Shown here: in pieces, positions 1 to 7,793 of the stretch
Position numbering within the stretch: the stretch's first letter is position 1
Layout: every line of letters begins with the position of its first letter
Assembly: GCA_963826105.1 (NCBI GenBank)
Contig: CAWGWA010000002.1
Span: forward strand, 49,778-113,777
Direction: 5' to 3'
Source of the DNA: WHTI01 sp963826105
Lineage (GTDB): Bacteria; Actinomycetota; CADDZG01; WHSQ01
Length of the DNA: 64,000 nt
Translations under genes and position numbers: made by a program
Notes under the pieces: model-generated
Seen by the model: only the letters and a program-made list of their open reading frames with translations
What the model was told of the DNA's origin: nothing
Database searches by the model: none

Positions 1-2
1 CG

Positions 3-1244
3 ATGGTTCTTCTTGCCGTCGTCCTTTTGATCCCAACCATCCTCCTGGGCCGAGCGGACGCGGGGGTGGCACACATCAGAGTTCTCGCCAATGAACCGGT
101 AGAGCTCTACGTTCCGTATGACGTCGCCACCGATGAACTCGGCAACATCTATGTGGTCGACCATCTCCATCGCCTGGTCAAGTACAACAAGCATGGAGCT
201 CAGGTCTGGTCCACCGGGGGGGAGGGGGCCGGTTCTCTCTTCTACCCTGAGGGCGTTGCGTACGGAAACGGTCAGATATACGTCGCCGACACCGGCAACG
301 ACAAGATCAAGGTTTTCTCAACCGGCGGCGCGTTCCAAGGATCATTCGGTGAGTCCGGCCCTGGTCCCGGACAGTTCAACGAGCCGAACGGCATCGCGAT
401 CAGACCCCAGAACAGCAATGTTTACGTCACCGACGGCCAGAACCACAACGTCTCGATATTCGGGCCGAACGGAAACTTCATCTCGGCGTGGGGTTCTTAT
501 GGAGCCGGCCCCAACCAGTTCAGTAAACCCTCCGGAATAGCGTTCGACAACATCGGCGCAATGTACGTGACCAACCAGCTTGGGCATCTGCGTGCCGGGC
601 GCGAGGGGGTCATGATCTTCTACCCACCCAATCAGGAAGCGACCGGATCTTTCGTAGTCGACGAGGCAGGCATCGCGAGCTTCCCCGACGGGATCACGGT
701 CAATCCCGAGGGGACGGAGATCTGGGTCGCTGAGAGCGGAACGTCGCGCGTTTCGAAGTTCCTCCAGACAGGGATCGCCACCTTCGAGCGGGAGTTCAGC
801 TTCGTCGGCGAACTGAGTTATCCCCACGGGGTGGCGCTCAACGGCGAGGATCACCTCTTCGTGGCGAGCACCAACACGAGCCTGATTCATGAGTACGCGA
901 ACAAGGCCCCCAAGCTAACGGTTTCCCCAGGCTCGACCCGAAAGAGAGTCACCGACACCAACGGCCTGTGGTTCAGCCTCATCTACAACCAGGTCGACGC
1001 GAGCTGTCAGATCACGGGCAGGATGACGGTCGACGTTCCCGGTCACGATGTCTTCAAGGTCGATGGAGACGTTCCGGTACCGGCGAATGGGATCGGGGAT
1101 CTCAAGCTCGAACTCAGCGCCAAACAGGTCAAATGGATGAAGAAGGCCTGGTCGGACAAGAAGAAGGTCTCGATCACGGGCAAGGCGGCCGGGCCCTGTT
1201 CGGATGGCGTGAAGATCACTCAGAAACACGACGAAAAGCTTTGA
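3..1244 (+). CDS. Secreted NHL-repeat beta-propeller protein (possibly 5'-truncated)
   Basis: A 413-residue protein opens with a hydrophobic stretch (residues 2-16, then RADAG) that looks like a signal peptide, so it is probably exported. Residues of about 25-300 contain repeated NHL-type blades, for example GQIYVADTGNDKIKVF and NVYVTDGQNHNVSIF, which normally fold into a six-bladed propeller used for binding. The C-terminal 110 residues resemble no family I recognise and hold two Cys. The ATG lies 3 bases from the window edge with no visible ribosome site, so the true start may be upstream. It runs co-directionally into recO 46 bp later. No enzymatic function can be inferred. Confidence 0.75.
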   Translation: MVLLAVVLLIPTILLGRADAGVAHIRVLANEPVELYVPYDVATDELGNIYVVDHLHRLVKYNKHGAQVWSTGGEGAGSLFYPEGVAYGNGQIYVADTGNDKIKVFSTGGAFQGSFGESGPGPGQFNEPNGIAIRPQNSNVYVTDGQNHNVSIFGPNGNFISAWGSYGAGPNQFSKPSGIAFDNIGAMYVTNQLGHLRAGREGVMIFYPPNQEATGSFVVDEAGIASFPDGITVNPEGTEIWVAESGTSRVSKFLQTGIATFEREFSFVGELSYPHGVALNGEDHLFVASTNTSLIHEYANKAPKLTVSPGSTRKRVTDTNGLWFSLIYNQVDASCQITGRMTVDVPGHDVFKVDGDVPVPANGIGDLKLELSAKQVKWMKKAWSDKKKVSITGKAAGPCSDGVKITQKHDEKL

Positions 1245-1290
1245 GATAGCCCCGGGATCGGCCCCCGGTAGCCCTACCCTTAAGGGTCCT

Positions 1291-2016
1291 ATGCCGGGGC
1301 TCTATAAGGACGAGGGAATCGTCCTCAAGACGATCAAACTGGGCGAGGCGGATCGCATCGTCACGCTCTTTACCCGCGAGAACGGCAAGGTCAGGGCGGT
1401 CGCCAAGGGGATCCGCAAGACCAAGTCCCGTTTCGGAGGACGGCTCGAGCCCTTCACCCAGGTCAACCTGATGGTCTACAAGGGCAAGGGTGCCCTCGAC
1501 ACCATCACCGCCGCCGACATCGTCACATCGTTCGACTCGGTCCGTAACGACTACATGCAACTCGCTTCGGCGGCCGCGATCGTGGAGCTGGTCGAGAAGA
1601 TCTCCGAGGAACGAGAGCGATCGTTCCCGACCTACTCACTCCTCCTGGGAGCGCTCGAGTCGCTGGCGCTCGGGGGCACCAACGTCGTGCCCGCCTTCCT
1701 CGTGAAACTCCTGTCGATCTCGGGCTACCACCCGCAGCTGACCGTATGCGCCGGGTGCAGCCGCAAGGACGGACTGGTGGCGTTCTCTCCTGCTCTGGGC
1801 GGGGTGGCGTGCGACGGGTGCCGGCGGGAGGACCACAACGCGGTGCGCCTGACTCCGGGAGGGCTCGTTCTCCTCCAGCGGCTGCTTGCCAACGATTTCG
1901 GACAGGACTCCGATCGAGATGCGACGCTCGATCTGACCGCGGCGCTGCGGGGTTACGCCGAGTATCACCTCGACCGTCCCCTGAAGAGTCTCCGCTTCCT
2001 GGTCGCCACCGGATGA
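1291..2016 (+). CDS. recO: DNA repair protein RecO
   Basis: This 241-residue protein has the RecO layout. An N-terminal OB fold (residues 1-80, containing VLKTIKLGEADRIVTLF) is followed by a helical domain with a zinc site made of C153, C156, C174 and C177. RecO loads RecA onto SSB-coated single strands together with RecR in gap repair. AAGGG lies just upstream of the ATG. The stop overlaps the uppS start by 4 bp (ATGA), so the two are translationally coupled. The recO-uppS pairing is typical of actinobacteria. Length is normal for the family. Confidence 0.95.
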   Translation: MPGLYKDEGIVLKTIKLGEADRIVTLFTRENGKVRAVAKGIRKTKSRFGGRLEPFTQVNLMVYKGKGALDTITAADIVTSFDSVRNDYMQLASAAAIVELVEKISEERERSFPTYSLLLGALESLALGGTNVVPAFLVKLLSISGYHPQLTVCAGCSRKDGLVAFSPALGGVACDGCRREDHNAVRLTPGGLVLLQRLLANDFGQDSDRDATLDLTAALRGYAEYHLDRPLKSLRFLVATG

Positions 2017-2684
2017 GCGCGCCGGAGATACCCGCAGAGCGCGTCCCGGCACACGTCGCCATCATCATGGACGGCAACGGCCGATGGGCCGAAGAGCGCG
2101 GGCTGCACCGGACCCAGGGCCACGAGATGGGGGAGAAGGCGCTCTTCGACGTCGTCGAGGGAGCCCTCGAAGCCGGTATCCGCTACCTCTCCGTGTACGC
2201 GTTCTCGACCGAGAACTGGAACCGTCCCCAGGAAGAAGTCGATTTCCTCATGGGCTTCAACCGCATGCTCCTGCGCCAGCGGCGGGACGACCTCGACGAG
2301 CGCCGGATCAAGATCCGCCGCGTTGGCCGTCGCGACGGAGTGCCCGAGGACGTCCTGGTCGAGTTCGACGATGCCGAGGCCAAGACCGCCCACCACGATC
2401 GCATGGACCTCCTGATCTGCTTCAACTACGGGGGCCGGGCGGAGCTCGAGGACGCGGCTGCCGCCGGCGCGCTGGCGGAGAACCTCTATGCCCCCGACGT
2501 GCCCGACGTCGATCTCCTGATCCGGACCTCGGGCGAGATGCGCCTCAGCAACTTCCTCCTGTGGCAGTCGGCCTACGCGGAGCTCTACTTCACCGAGATC
2601 CTGTGGCCCGACTTCGACCGTCATGCCTTGTTCAAAGCGCTCGAGGACTATGCCGCCAGAGAGCGCCGTTTCGGAGGCCTTTAG
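2013..2684 (+). CDS. uppS: Undecaprenyl (polyprenyl) diphosphate synthase, cis-prenyltransferase
   Basis: It condenses isopentenyl diphosphate onto an allylic primer to make the lipid carrier for peptidoglycan. IIMDGNGRWA places the catalytic Asp at residue 20. The family signatures YAFSTENWNRP and DLLIRTSGEMRLSNFLLW follow, with the ERRFGG C-terminus. The start is the ATG overlapping the recO stop. The frame stays open far upstream, but only from here does it align with the family. At 223 residues it is short: the segment between NYGGRAEL and DLLIRTSGE is about 17 residues shorter than in E. coli UppS as I remember it. Either this is a natural loop deletion or sequence was lost in frame. Confidence 0.93.
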   Translation: MSAPEIPAERVPAHVAIIMDGNGRWAEERGLHRTQGHEMGEKALFDVVEGALEAGIRYLSVYAFSTENWNRPQEEVDFLMGFNRMLLRQRRDDLDERRIKIRRVGRRDGVPEDVLVEFDDAEAKTAHHDRMDLLICFNYGGRAELEDAAAAGALAENLYAPDVPDVDLLIRTSGEMRLSNFLLWQSAYAELYFTEILWPDFDRHALFKALEDYAARERRFGGL

Positions 2685-2738
2685 CAGGCCAAGCCGGTTC
2701 GTGATTAATCGGGCAGAACCGACCCCCATGCGGCGTCC

Positions 2739-2744
2739 GATAAT
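2739..2744 (+). promoter_or_regulatory. Candidate -10 box (GATAAT) for the cold-shock gene
   Basis: GATAAT matches five of six bases of the sigma-70 -10 consensus and lies 77 bp before the csp start codon. That would give a leader of about 70 nt carrying the hairpin at 2768-2805. I see no good -35 at 16-18 bp spacing, so the call is tentative. Confidence 0.35.
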
Positions 2745-2767
2745 GCTACGGTTCCTCGTGCATGTGG

Positions 2768-2805
2768 CGGGGGCTCCTCGACAGGAATGAGTCTGTCGGC
2801 CCCCG
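2768..2805 (+). promoter_or_regulatory. Structured 5' leader hairpin of the cold-shock gene
   Basis: An outer stem CGGGGGC/GCCCCCG (2768-2774 with 2799-2805) and an inner stem CGACAG/CTGTCG (2779-2784 with 2793-2798) are separated by a 4-nt bulge on the 5' side, with an 8-nt loop. The hairpin ends 7 nt before the purine-rich ribosome site GAAAGGAAG. No T-run follows, so a terminator is unlikely. Cold-shock mRNAs are known for temperature-responsive leaders, and that role here is inference. Confidence 0.5.
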
Positions 2806-2820
2806 TTAGAGAAAGGAAGT

Positions 2821-3030
2821 GTGGGTGTAGTGGCTGAAGGAACCGTGAAGTGGTTCAGCAACGACAAGGGCTACGGGTTCATCTCGCAGTCCGATGGTGA
2901 GGACGTCTTCGTCCACTTCTCCGCCATCATGGTTGATGGCTACAAGTCCCTCGAGGAAGGCCAGGCCGTCGAGTTCGACGTGACCGACGGTCCGAAGGGC
3001 AAGCAGGCGTCCAACGTTCGTCCTATCTGA
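2821..3030 (+). CDS. Cold-shock domain protein (CspA family)
   Basis: A 69-residue single cold-shock domain contains RNP1-like KGYGFI and RNP2-like VFVHFSAI, with the usual GTVKWF opening. Such proteins bind single-stranded RNA or DNA and act as RNA chaperones in the cytoplasm. The GTG at 2821 follows GAAAGGAAG at short spacing. GTG at 2830 (VAEGTVKWF) is a possible alternative start that matches the usual family N-terminus. The gene stands alone, with a structured leader before it and a hairpin terminator after it. Confidence 0.95.
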   Translation: MGVVAEGTVKWFSNDKGYGFISQSDGEDVFVHFSAIMVDGYKSLEEGQAVEFDVTDGPKGKQASNVRPI

Positions 3031-3053
3031 CAAACAAAGACATCCTGTTACGG

Positions 3054-3083
3054 ACGGCCCCCGGGGGGATTCGGGGGTCGTTT
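3054..3083 (+). terminator. Rho-independent terminator after the cold-shock gene
   Basis: A 9-bp stem (3054-3062 with 3073-3081, one G-T pair) with a 10-nt G-rich loop begins 24 bp after the stop and ends in a short T-run (TTT). It separates csp from the convergent mscS-like gene. Confidence 0.65.
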
Positions 3084-3093
3084 CGCGTCCGGA

Positions 3094-3768
3094 CTAATTG
3101 CCGCCGTCGTCTAGGAGCTCGTCTTCATCGGCGGGCTGGCGAGCTCCTGGGCCGATGGCGGCGGCGAGAACGCCGGCGTTCGGGAGCTGGACGGGGCCGG
3201 CCTTGGTCTGGAGGGCTACGTAGAAGAGGCTCATGTCTCGCACGACGCCCTCGTACTCGCCGCCGAGGGGGCCGGAGCGCAGGACGATGTGTTCCCCGAG
3301 GGTGAACGGGCGAACGGTAAGGAGCACGATCCCGGCGAAGAAGTTGGCGAGAGTCTGCTGGGCCGCGATACCGACGACGACTCCGGTGATCGCCCCGCCG
3401 AGGAGGAGGCCTCCCAGGTTGACGCCGAGTAGTTCGAGGGCGGGGAGGATCACGAGCAGGTAGCCGAGGACCGATAGCGCCAGCGCCACCGGAACCCCGC
3501 GGGCGTCACCGAGGCGGACCTCGAGCGCTTTGCGCAACGCAGCCGCCATGCTCCGGACGGCGAAGATGCCGCCGAGGAGGAACAGCACGAAGCCGACCAC
3601 GGCGAGGACGTCGTTGCCGTCCGATGTGCTCGACCGCAGTTGATCGATGAGTCCGCCGGCGCCTTCGATGTAGGAGGACGCCATCACGAGACCGGCAACG
3701 GAAGCGGCGGTAGCGACGGCTGCGCTGAGCAGATGGGGGCGTGCGGCTCGGACCGCCTGGCTCTTCAT
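3094..3768 (-). CDS. Small MscS-family mechanosensitive channel
   Basis: The 224-residue membrane protein has three predicted helices (about residues 15-35, 52-72 and 93-150) followed by an MscS beta domain. The pore-lining helix is Gly/Ala-rich (LGGLLLGGAITGVVVGIAA), followed by TLANFFAGIVLLTVRPF, which is typical of MscS. It would release solutes on hypo-osmotic shock. The C-terminal alpha-beta domain of MscS is missing, so this is a minimal version. The gene is convergent with csp and lies 10 bp downstream of the CNNM gene on the same strand, so they may be co-transcribed. Confidence 0.85.
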   Translation of the reverse strand: MKSQAVRAARPHLLSAAVATAASVAGLVMASSYIEGAGGLIDQLRSSTSDGNDVLAVVGFVLFLLGGIFAVRSMAAALRKALEVRLGDARGVPVALALSVLGYLLVILPALELLGVNLGGLLLGGAITGVVVGIAAQQTLANFFAGIVLLTVRPFTLGEHIVLRSGPLGGEYEGVVRDMSLFYVALQTKAGPVQLPNAGVLAAAIGPGARQPADEDELLDDGGN

Positions 3769-3778
3769 CCTCAGGAGG

Positions 3779-5101
3779 CTACTCGCCGGAGGGCGGACGA
3801 GGCGAGTCCGTGGCCAGGGGTTCGATCAGGATCTGCACGACGCGGCGGCGGTGCATGCTCCGGACCCGAAGCCTCCAGCCGTTGTGATCGACCACGTCCC
3901 GTCGCTTGGGGATCCGTCCGAGCTCATCCATCAGGAACCCGGCGACGGTTTCGTATTCGCCTTCGGGGAGGTCGACGTCGAGGAGCGATTCGGCCTCGTC
4001 GATCCGCAGGCTTCCCGGCACCAGGAAGCGGCCTCCGTCGAGGCGTTGGATCCCCATCTCGCTAACGTCGTGTTCGTCGCGGATCTCACCCACGAGCTCC
4101 TCGATGAGGTCTTCGAGCGCGACGATCCCGGCCGTGCCGCCGTGTTCGTCGATCACTAGAGCCGCATGGATGCGTTGTCTGCGCATGTCGATCAGGAGGG
4201 GTCGGAGCTTGCGCGACTCCGGAACCACGAGCATCTGTCGGATGAGGTCGGCGGGGAGCGGGCGGTCCCGGTCCTCGACGGCAACCTGCAGCAGGTCCTT
4301 CGCGTGGAAGAACCCGAGGATGTTGTCGAGGTCCCCTTGGTAGATGGGGATGCGGGAGTGGCCCGACTCGACGACCGTGGCCTCGATCTCGGCCGGGGTC
4401 GCGGTGTAGGGGAGGGCCGACAGCTCGGTACGGGGAACCATGGCGGCGCCCGCGTCTCGCTCGCCGAGTTCGACCGCGCCGGACAGGAGGCGTTCCTCGA
4501 ATCGATCGATAGCTCCGCCCTTGGCGGAGGCCTGGACCATCGCTCCGATCTCCTCGACGGTGTGGGCGCTCAATCGCTCCTGTGTGGAGTCGACCCCGAA
4601 CTTCTTCGTAACCCAGTTGGCCAGGTGGTTGAGCAGGTTGATGAACGGCCGGAAGAGGTTTGCATAGAGCCGCAGCGGGACCGATAGCCAGATGGCGGCC
4701 TTCTCGGGATCGGCGATCGCCATGTTCTTCGGAGCCATCTCGCCCACCACCATGTGGAGGAAGACAACGATCGTTAGCGCCACGACCAGTGAGATTCCGT
4801 GGAGGAGACCGGATGGCAACTCGACGAACCTCTCGATGCCGCCTTCGATGAGGTGCGCGACCGCGGGCTCTCCCACGTAACCCAGCCCGAGCGATGCCAT
4901 GGTGATGCCGAGTTGCACCCCTGCCAGCATGAAGTTCAGTTCGCGTATCGACTTGACGGCGCTGACCGCGCCAACGCTTCCTCGTGCAGCGATCGTTTCG
5001 AGTTTGGTTCGGCGGGACGCGAGCAATGCGAACTCTGCGCCCACGAAGAACCCGTTGGCAATGAGGAGGACCACTGCGATAACGAGGTACCAGACCGTCA
5101 T
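3779..5101 (-). CDS. CNNM/HlyC-CorC family membrane protein, copy 1
   Basis: The 440-residue protein has an N-terminal DUF21 domain with about four membrane helices (VWYLVIAVVLLIANGFFVGAE onward). A CBS pair (about residues 200-330) and a C-terminal CorC/HlyC transporter-associated domain (DGGRFLVPGSLRIDEAESLL) follow. Members are linked to Mg2+/Co2+ efflux; the old name haemolysin is misleading. The frame is open upstream, but the ATG at 5101 begins the first helix and overlaps the upstream paralogue's stop by 4 bp (ATGA), so I use it. It forms a coupled pair with its paralogue. Confidence 0.9.
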   Translation of the reverse strand: MTVWYLVIAVVLLIANGFFVGAEFALLASRRTKLETIAARGSVGAVSAVKSIRELNFMLAGVQLGITMASLGLGYVGEPAVAHLIEGGIERFVELPSGLLHGISLVVALTIVVFLHMVVGEMAPKNMAIADPEKAAIWLSVPLRLYANLFRPFINLLNHLANWVTKKFGVDSTQERLSAHTVEEIGAMVQASAKGGAIDRFEERLLSGAVELGERDAGAAMVPRTELSALPYTATPAEIEATVVESGHSRIPIYQGDLDNILGFFHAKDLLQVAVEDRDRPLPADLIRQMLVVPESRKLRPLLIDMRRQRIHAALVIDEHGGTAGIVALEDLIEELVGEIRDEHDVSEMGIQRLDGGRFLVPGSLRIDEAESLLDVDLPEGEYETVAGFLMDELGRIPKRRDVVDHNGWRLRVRSMHRRRVVQILIEPLATDSPRPPSGE

Positions 5102-6412
5102 GAGGGTTCCTTCCTCCGTCGCGGCCTGACCAGGAGCACCTTGGAGATCCGGTTGCCGTCCTTCTCTACAACCTTGAACTCCCATCCTTCGTGCTCGATG
5201 TGTTCGCCGACCTCGGGGATGCGGTCGAAGAGCGACAACAAGAATCCAGCGAGCGTGTCGTAGGGACCGTCGGGCATAGCGAACCCGCAGGCCTCCTCAA
5301 CCTCGCCCTCGTGCAGGAGGCCGGACAGGATGTGAACGCCGTCCGGTAGGGAGCCGGTCACCCGGGTGACCTCCGCGGGGTCGTATTCGTCTTCGATCTC
5401 CCCGACGATCTCCTCGAGGATGTCCTCGACCGAGAGGATCCCGGCCGTGCCGCCGTACTCGTCGAGCACGATCGCCATCTGTTTGCGCGCGCGTCGCATC
5501 TCGACGAGCAGCGAGGCGAGGTCGCGCGATTCCGGGACGAGCAGGGGCTCCTGGAGGATCGCGGTGATCGACCTCCCGGCCCTCTCTTCGAAGGGGATCG
5601 CCAGCAGATCCTTCACGTAGGCGACCCCGATGATGTCGTCGATGTTCTCTCGGAAGACGGGGAAACGAGAGTGTCCCGAAGAGCGGGCCAGATCGGCCAT
5701 CTCCTGCAGCGTGGCCGTCTGGGGAAGGGCATCGATCGAGGTTCTCGGTACCAGTCCTTCGGCAGCAGTCTTCTCTCCGAAGTCGATCGATCGGGTGAGG
5801 AGCGAGTACTCCTCGTCCTCGAGGGTGCCTGCTTCCTTCGAAGCGTGAACCAGGAGATTCAGCTCTTCGAGGGAACGCACGCCGGTGATCTCTTCGCGGT
5901 TCGATGCCGAACAAGCGGACCGTAGCGTTCGCTGCCGCATTCAGGAACCGGATAAGCGGTGCCAGCAGCAGGTCATGGAACTTGAGAGCGGGAACGGTGC
6001 GCCGGGCGACCGCAGGAGCCCGGGCGATGGCGAAGTTCTTGGGAACGAGTTCGCCGAACACCATCTGCACCGCCGTCGCGATCCCCAGGGCGATCGCGAT
6101 GGCGATCCCATGGCTGGATGATGCTGGAAGCCCCACGGCCTCGACCAGGGGTTCCAGGACCTCGGCGATGGTTGGCTCGGCGATGAAGCCGAGGATCAGG
6201 GACGTGACGGTGATGCCCAGCTGAGCGCCTGAGAGGTGGAAGGAGACGTTCCGAACCGCGCCGAGGATGCTTATCGCCCGCTTGTCGCCGGATTCGGCCT
6301 CTCTCTCGAGCCCCTCGCGGTTGATCGCCACGAGGGCGAACTCGGCGGCCACGTAGAACGCCTGGGCCACGACCAAGAGCACGACGACGAGGAGGCCCAA
6401 GGCGGTGTCCAT
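5098..6412 (-). CDS. CNNM/HlyC-CorC family membrane protein, copy 2 (one frameshift)
   Basis: It has the same architecture as copy 1: a DUF21 membrane domain (MDTALGLLVVVLLVVAQAFY onward), two CBS domains and a CorC-HlyC domain ending in a Lys/Arg tail. The reading frame breaks near 5896. Removing one base there joins LFGIEP to EEITGVRSLEEL, the normal transition into the CBS region. Both halves are otherwise intact, so I read it as one gene of about 437 residues with a sequencing or assembly insertion; a recent mutation is possible. Its start lies only 20 bp from the divergent glyS start. Paired CNNM genes are common in actinobacteria. Confidence 0.85.
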
Positions 6413-6432
6413 GCGCCGTCTATCATGACCGA

Positions 6433-7761
6433 ATGAGCGACCTGTCTATGGAAACCATCGTCAACCTCTGCAAACGCAGGGGGATCGTGTTCCCCTCGAG
6501 CGAGATCTACGGGGGGCTACGGTCTGCCTGGGACTGGGGACCACTCGGGATCGAGCTGAAGCGGAACGTCAAGAACGCCTGGTGGCGCTCGATGGTTCAC
6601 CTGCGTGGAGACGTCGTGGGCCTCGAGTCATCGATCCTCATGTCTCCCAAGGTCTGGGAGGCGTCGGGCCACGTCGCGACCTTCACGGACCCCCTGGTGG
6701 AGTGCACGAACTGCCACCACCGGTTCCGGGCCGACCACATCAACCTTGAGAAGAACTGCCCCGATTGCGGTCAAGGCCCGGCGTGGACCGATCCGAAGAA
6801 TTTCAACCTCATGTTCAAGACCCATATGGGCCCGGTGGAGGATTCCGGCAATGTCATCTATCTGAGGCCCGAAACGGCACAGGGGATGTTCGTCGACTTC
6901 CTGACGGTCCAGACGACTTCCCGGAAGAAGATCCCCTTCGGGATCGCGCAGCAGGGGAAGTCATTCCGTAACGAGATCACCCCGGGAAACTTCGTCTTTC
7001 GCACCCGTGAGTTCGAGCAGATGGAGATGGAGTTCTTCGTCGAACCCGGAACCGACGAGCAGTGGCACGAGTACTGGCTCAAGGCCCGGATGGACTGGTT
7101 CCACGACCTCGGGATGAGCGACGAGAAGCTGCGTCTACGCGAGCACGAGAAGGATGAGCTCAGTCACTACGCCAAGTCGACCTACGACATCGAGTACGAC
7201 TTCCCCGGGATGGGCTGGTCGGAGCTAGAGGGCATCGCCAACCGAACCGACTTCGATCTCAAGGCGCACGCCGAGCATTCGGGCCAAGAGATCACCTATT
7301 TCGATCAGGAGAAGAACGAGCACTATGTGCCGTACGTGATCGAACCGGCCCTCGGGGTCGAGCGATGCACCCTGGCGTTCATCATCGATGCGTGGCGCGA
7401 GGAGGAAGCTCCCACCGCATCCGGCAAGATCGAGAAGCGGAGCTTGCTGGCGCTCGATCACAGGTTGGCCCCGACAAAGGTGGCGGTCCTCCCACTCTCG
7501 AAGCACGCCGACCTCACTCCGGTAGCCGAGAACCTCGCGGCCGAGATCCGGAAGTCATACGTCACCGACTTCGACGTCGCCGGGTCGATCGGTAAGCGCT
7601 ACCGGCGACAAGATGAGGTCGGCACGCCGTTCTGTGTGACCGTGGATTTCGACTCCCTCGAGGACCAGCAGGTGACGGTGAGGGAGCGGGACACCATGAA
7701 CCAGGACCGGATACCGCTAGCTGGGGTCCTGGACTACCTTGGGAAAAGGATGGAAGCGTAA
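6433..7761 (+). CDS. glyS: Glycine--tRNA ligase (alpha2, eukaryotic-like type)
   Basis: The class II synthetase charges tRNA-Gly. The 442 residues carry an inserted zinc ribbon (CTNCHHRF ... CPDCG, near residue 95), motif 2 (SFRNEITPGNFVFRTREFEQ), motif 3 (EPALGVERCTLAFIIDAW) and a C-terminal anticodon-binding domain (KVAVLPLSKHADLTPVAENL). This is the single-chain form used by actinobacteria, not the alpha/beta form. The 20-bp divergent gap with the CNNM gene means each promoter must sit partly inside the other gene. ppdK follows 32 bp downstream. Confidence 0.97.
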   Translation: MSDLSMETIVNLCKRRGIVFPSSEIYGGLRSAWDWGPLGIELKRNVKNAWWRSMVHLRGDVVGLESSILMSPKVWEASGHVATFTDPLVECTNCHHRFRADHINLEKNCPDCGQGPAWTDPKNFNLMFKTHMGPVEDSGNVIYLRPETAQGMFVDFLTVQTTSRKKIPFGIAQQGKSFRNEITPGNFVFRTREFEQMEMEFFVEPGTDEQWHEYWLKARMDWFHDLGMSDEKLRLREHEKDELSHYAKSTYDIEYDFPGMGWSELEGIANRTDFDLKAHAEHSGQEITYFDQEKNEHYVPYVIEPALGVERCTLAFIIDAWREEEAPTASGKIEKRSLLALDHRLAPTKVAVLPLSKHADLTPVAENLAAEIRKSYVTDFDVAGSIGKRYRRQDEVGTPFCVTVDFDSLEDQQVTVRERDTMNQDRIPLAGVLDYLGKRMEA

Positions 7762-7793
7762 GCAGGTAAGAAAGGTGCAGAGAGAGGGATCGC

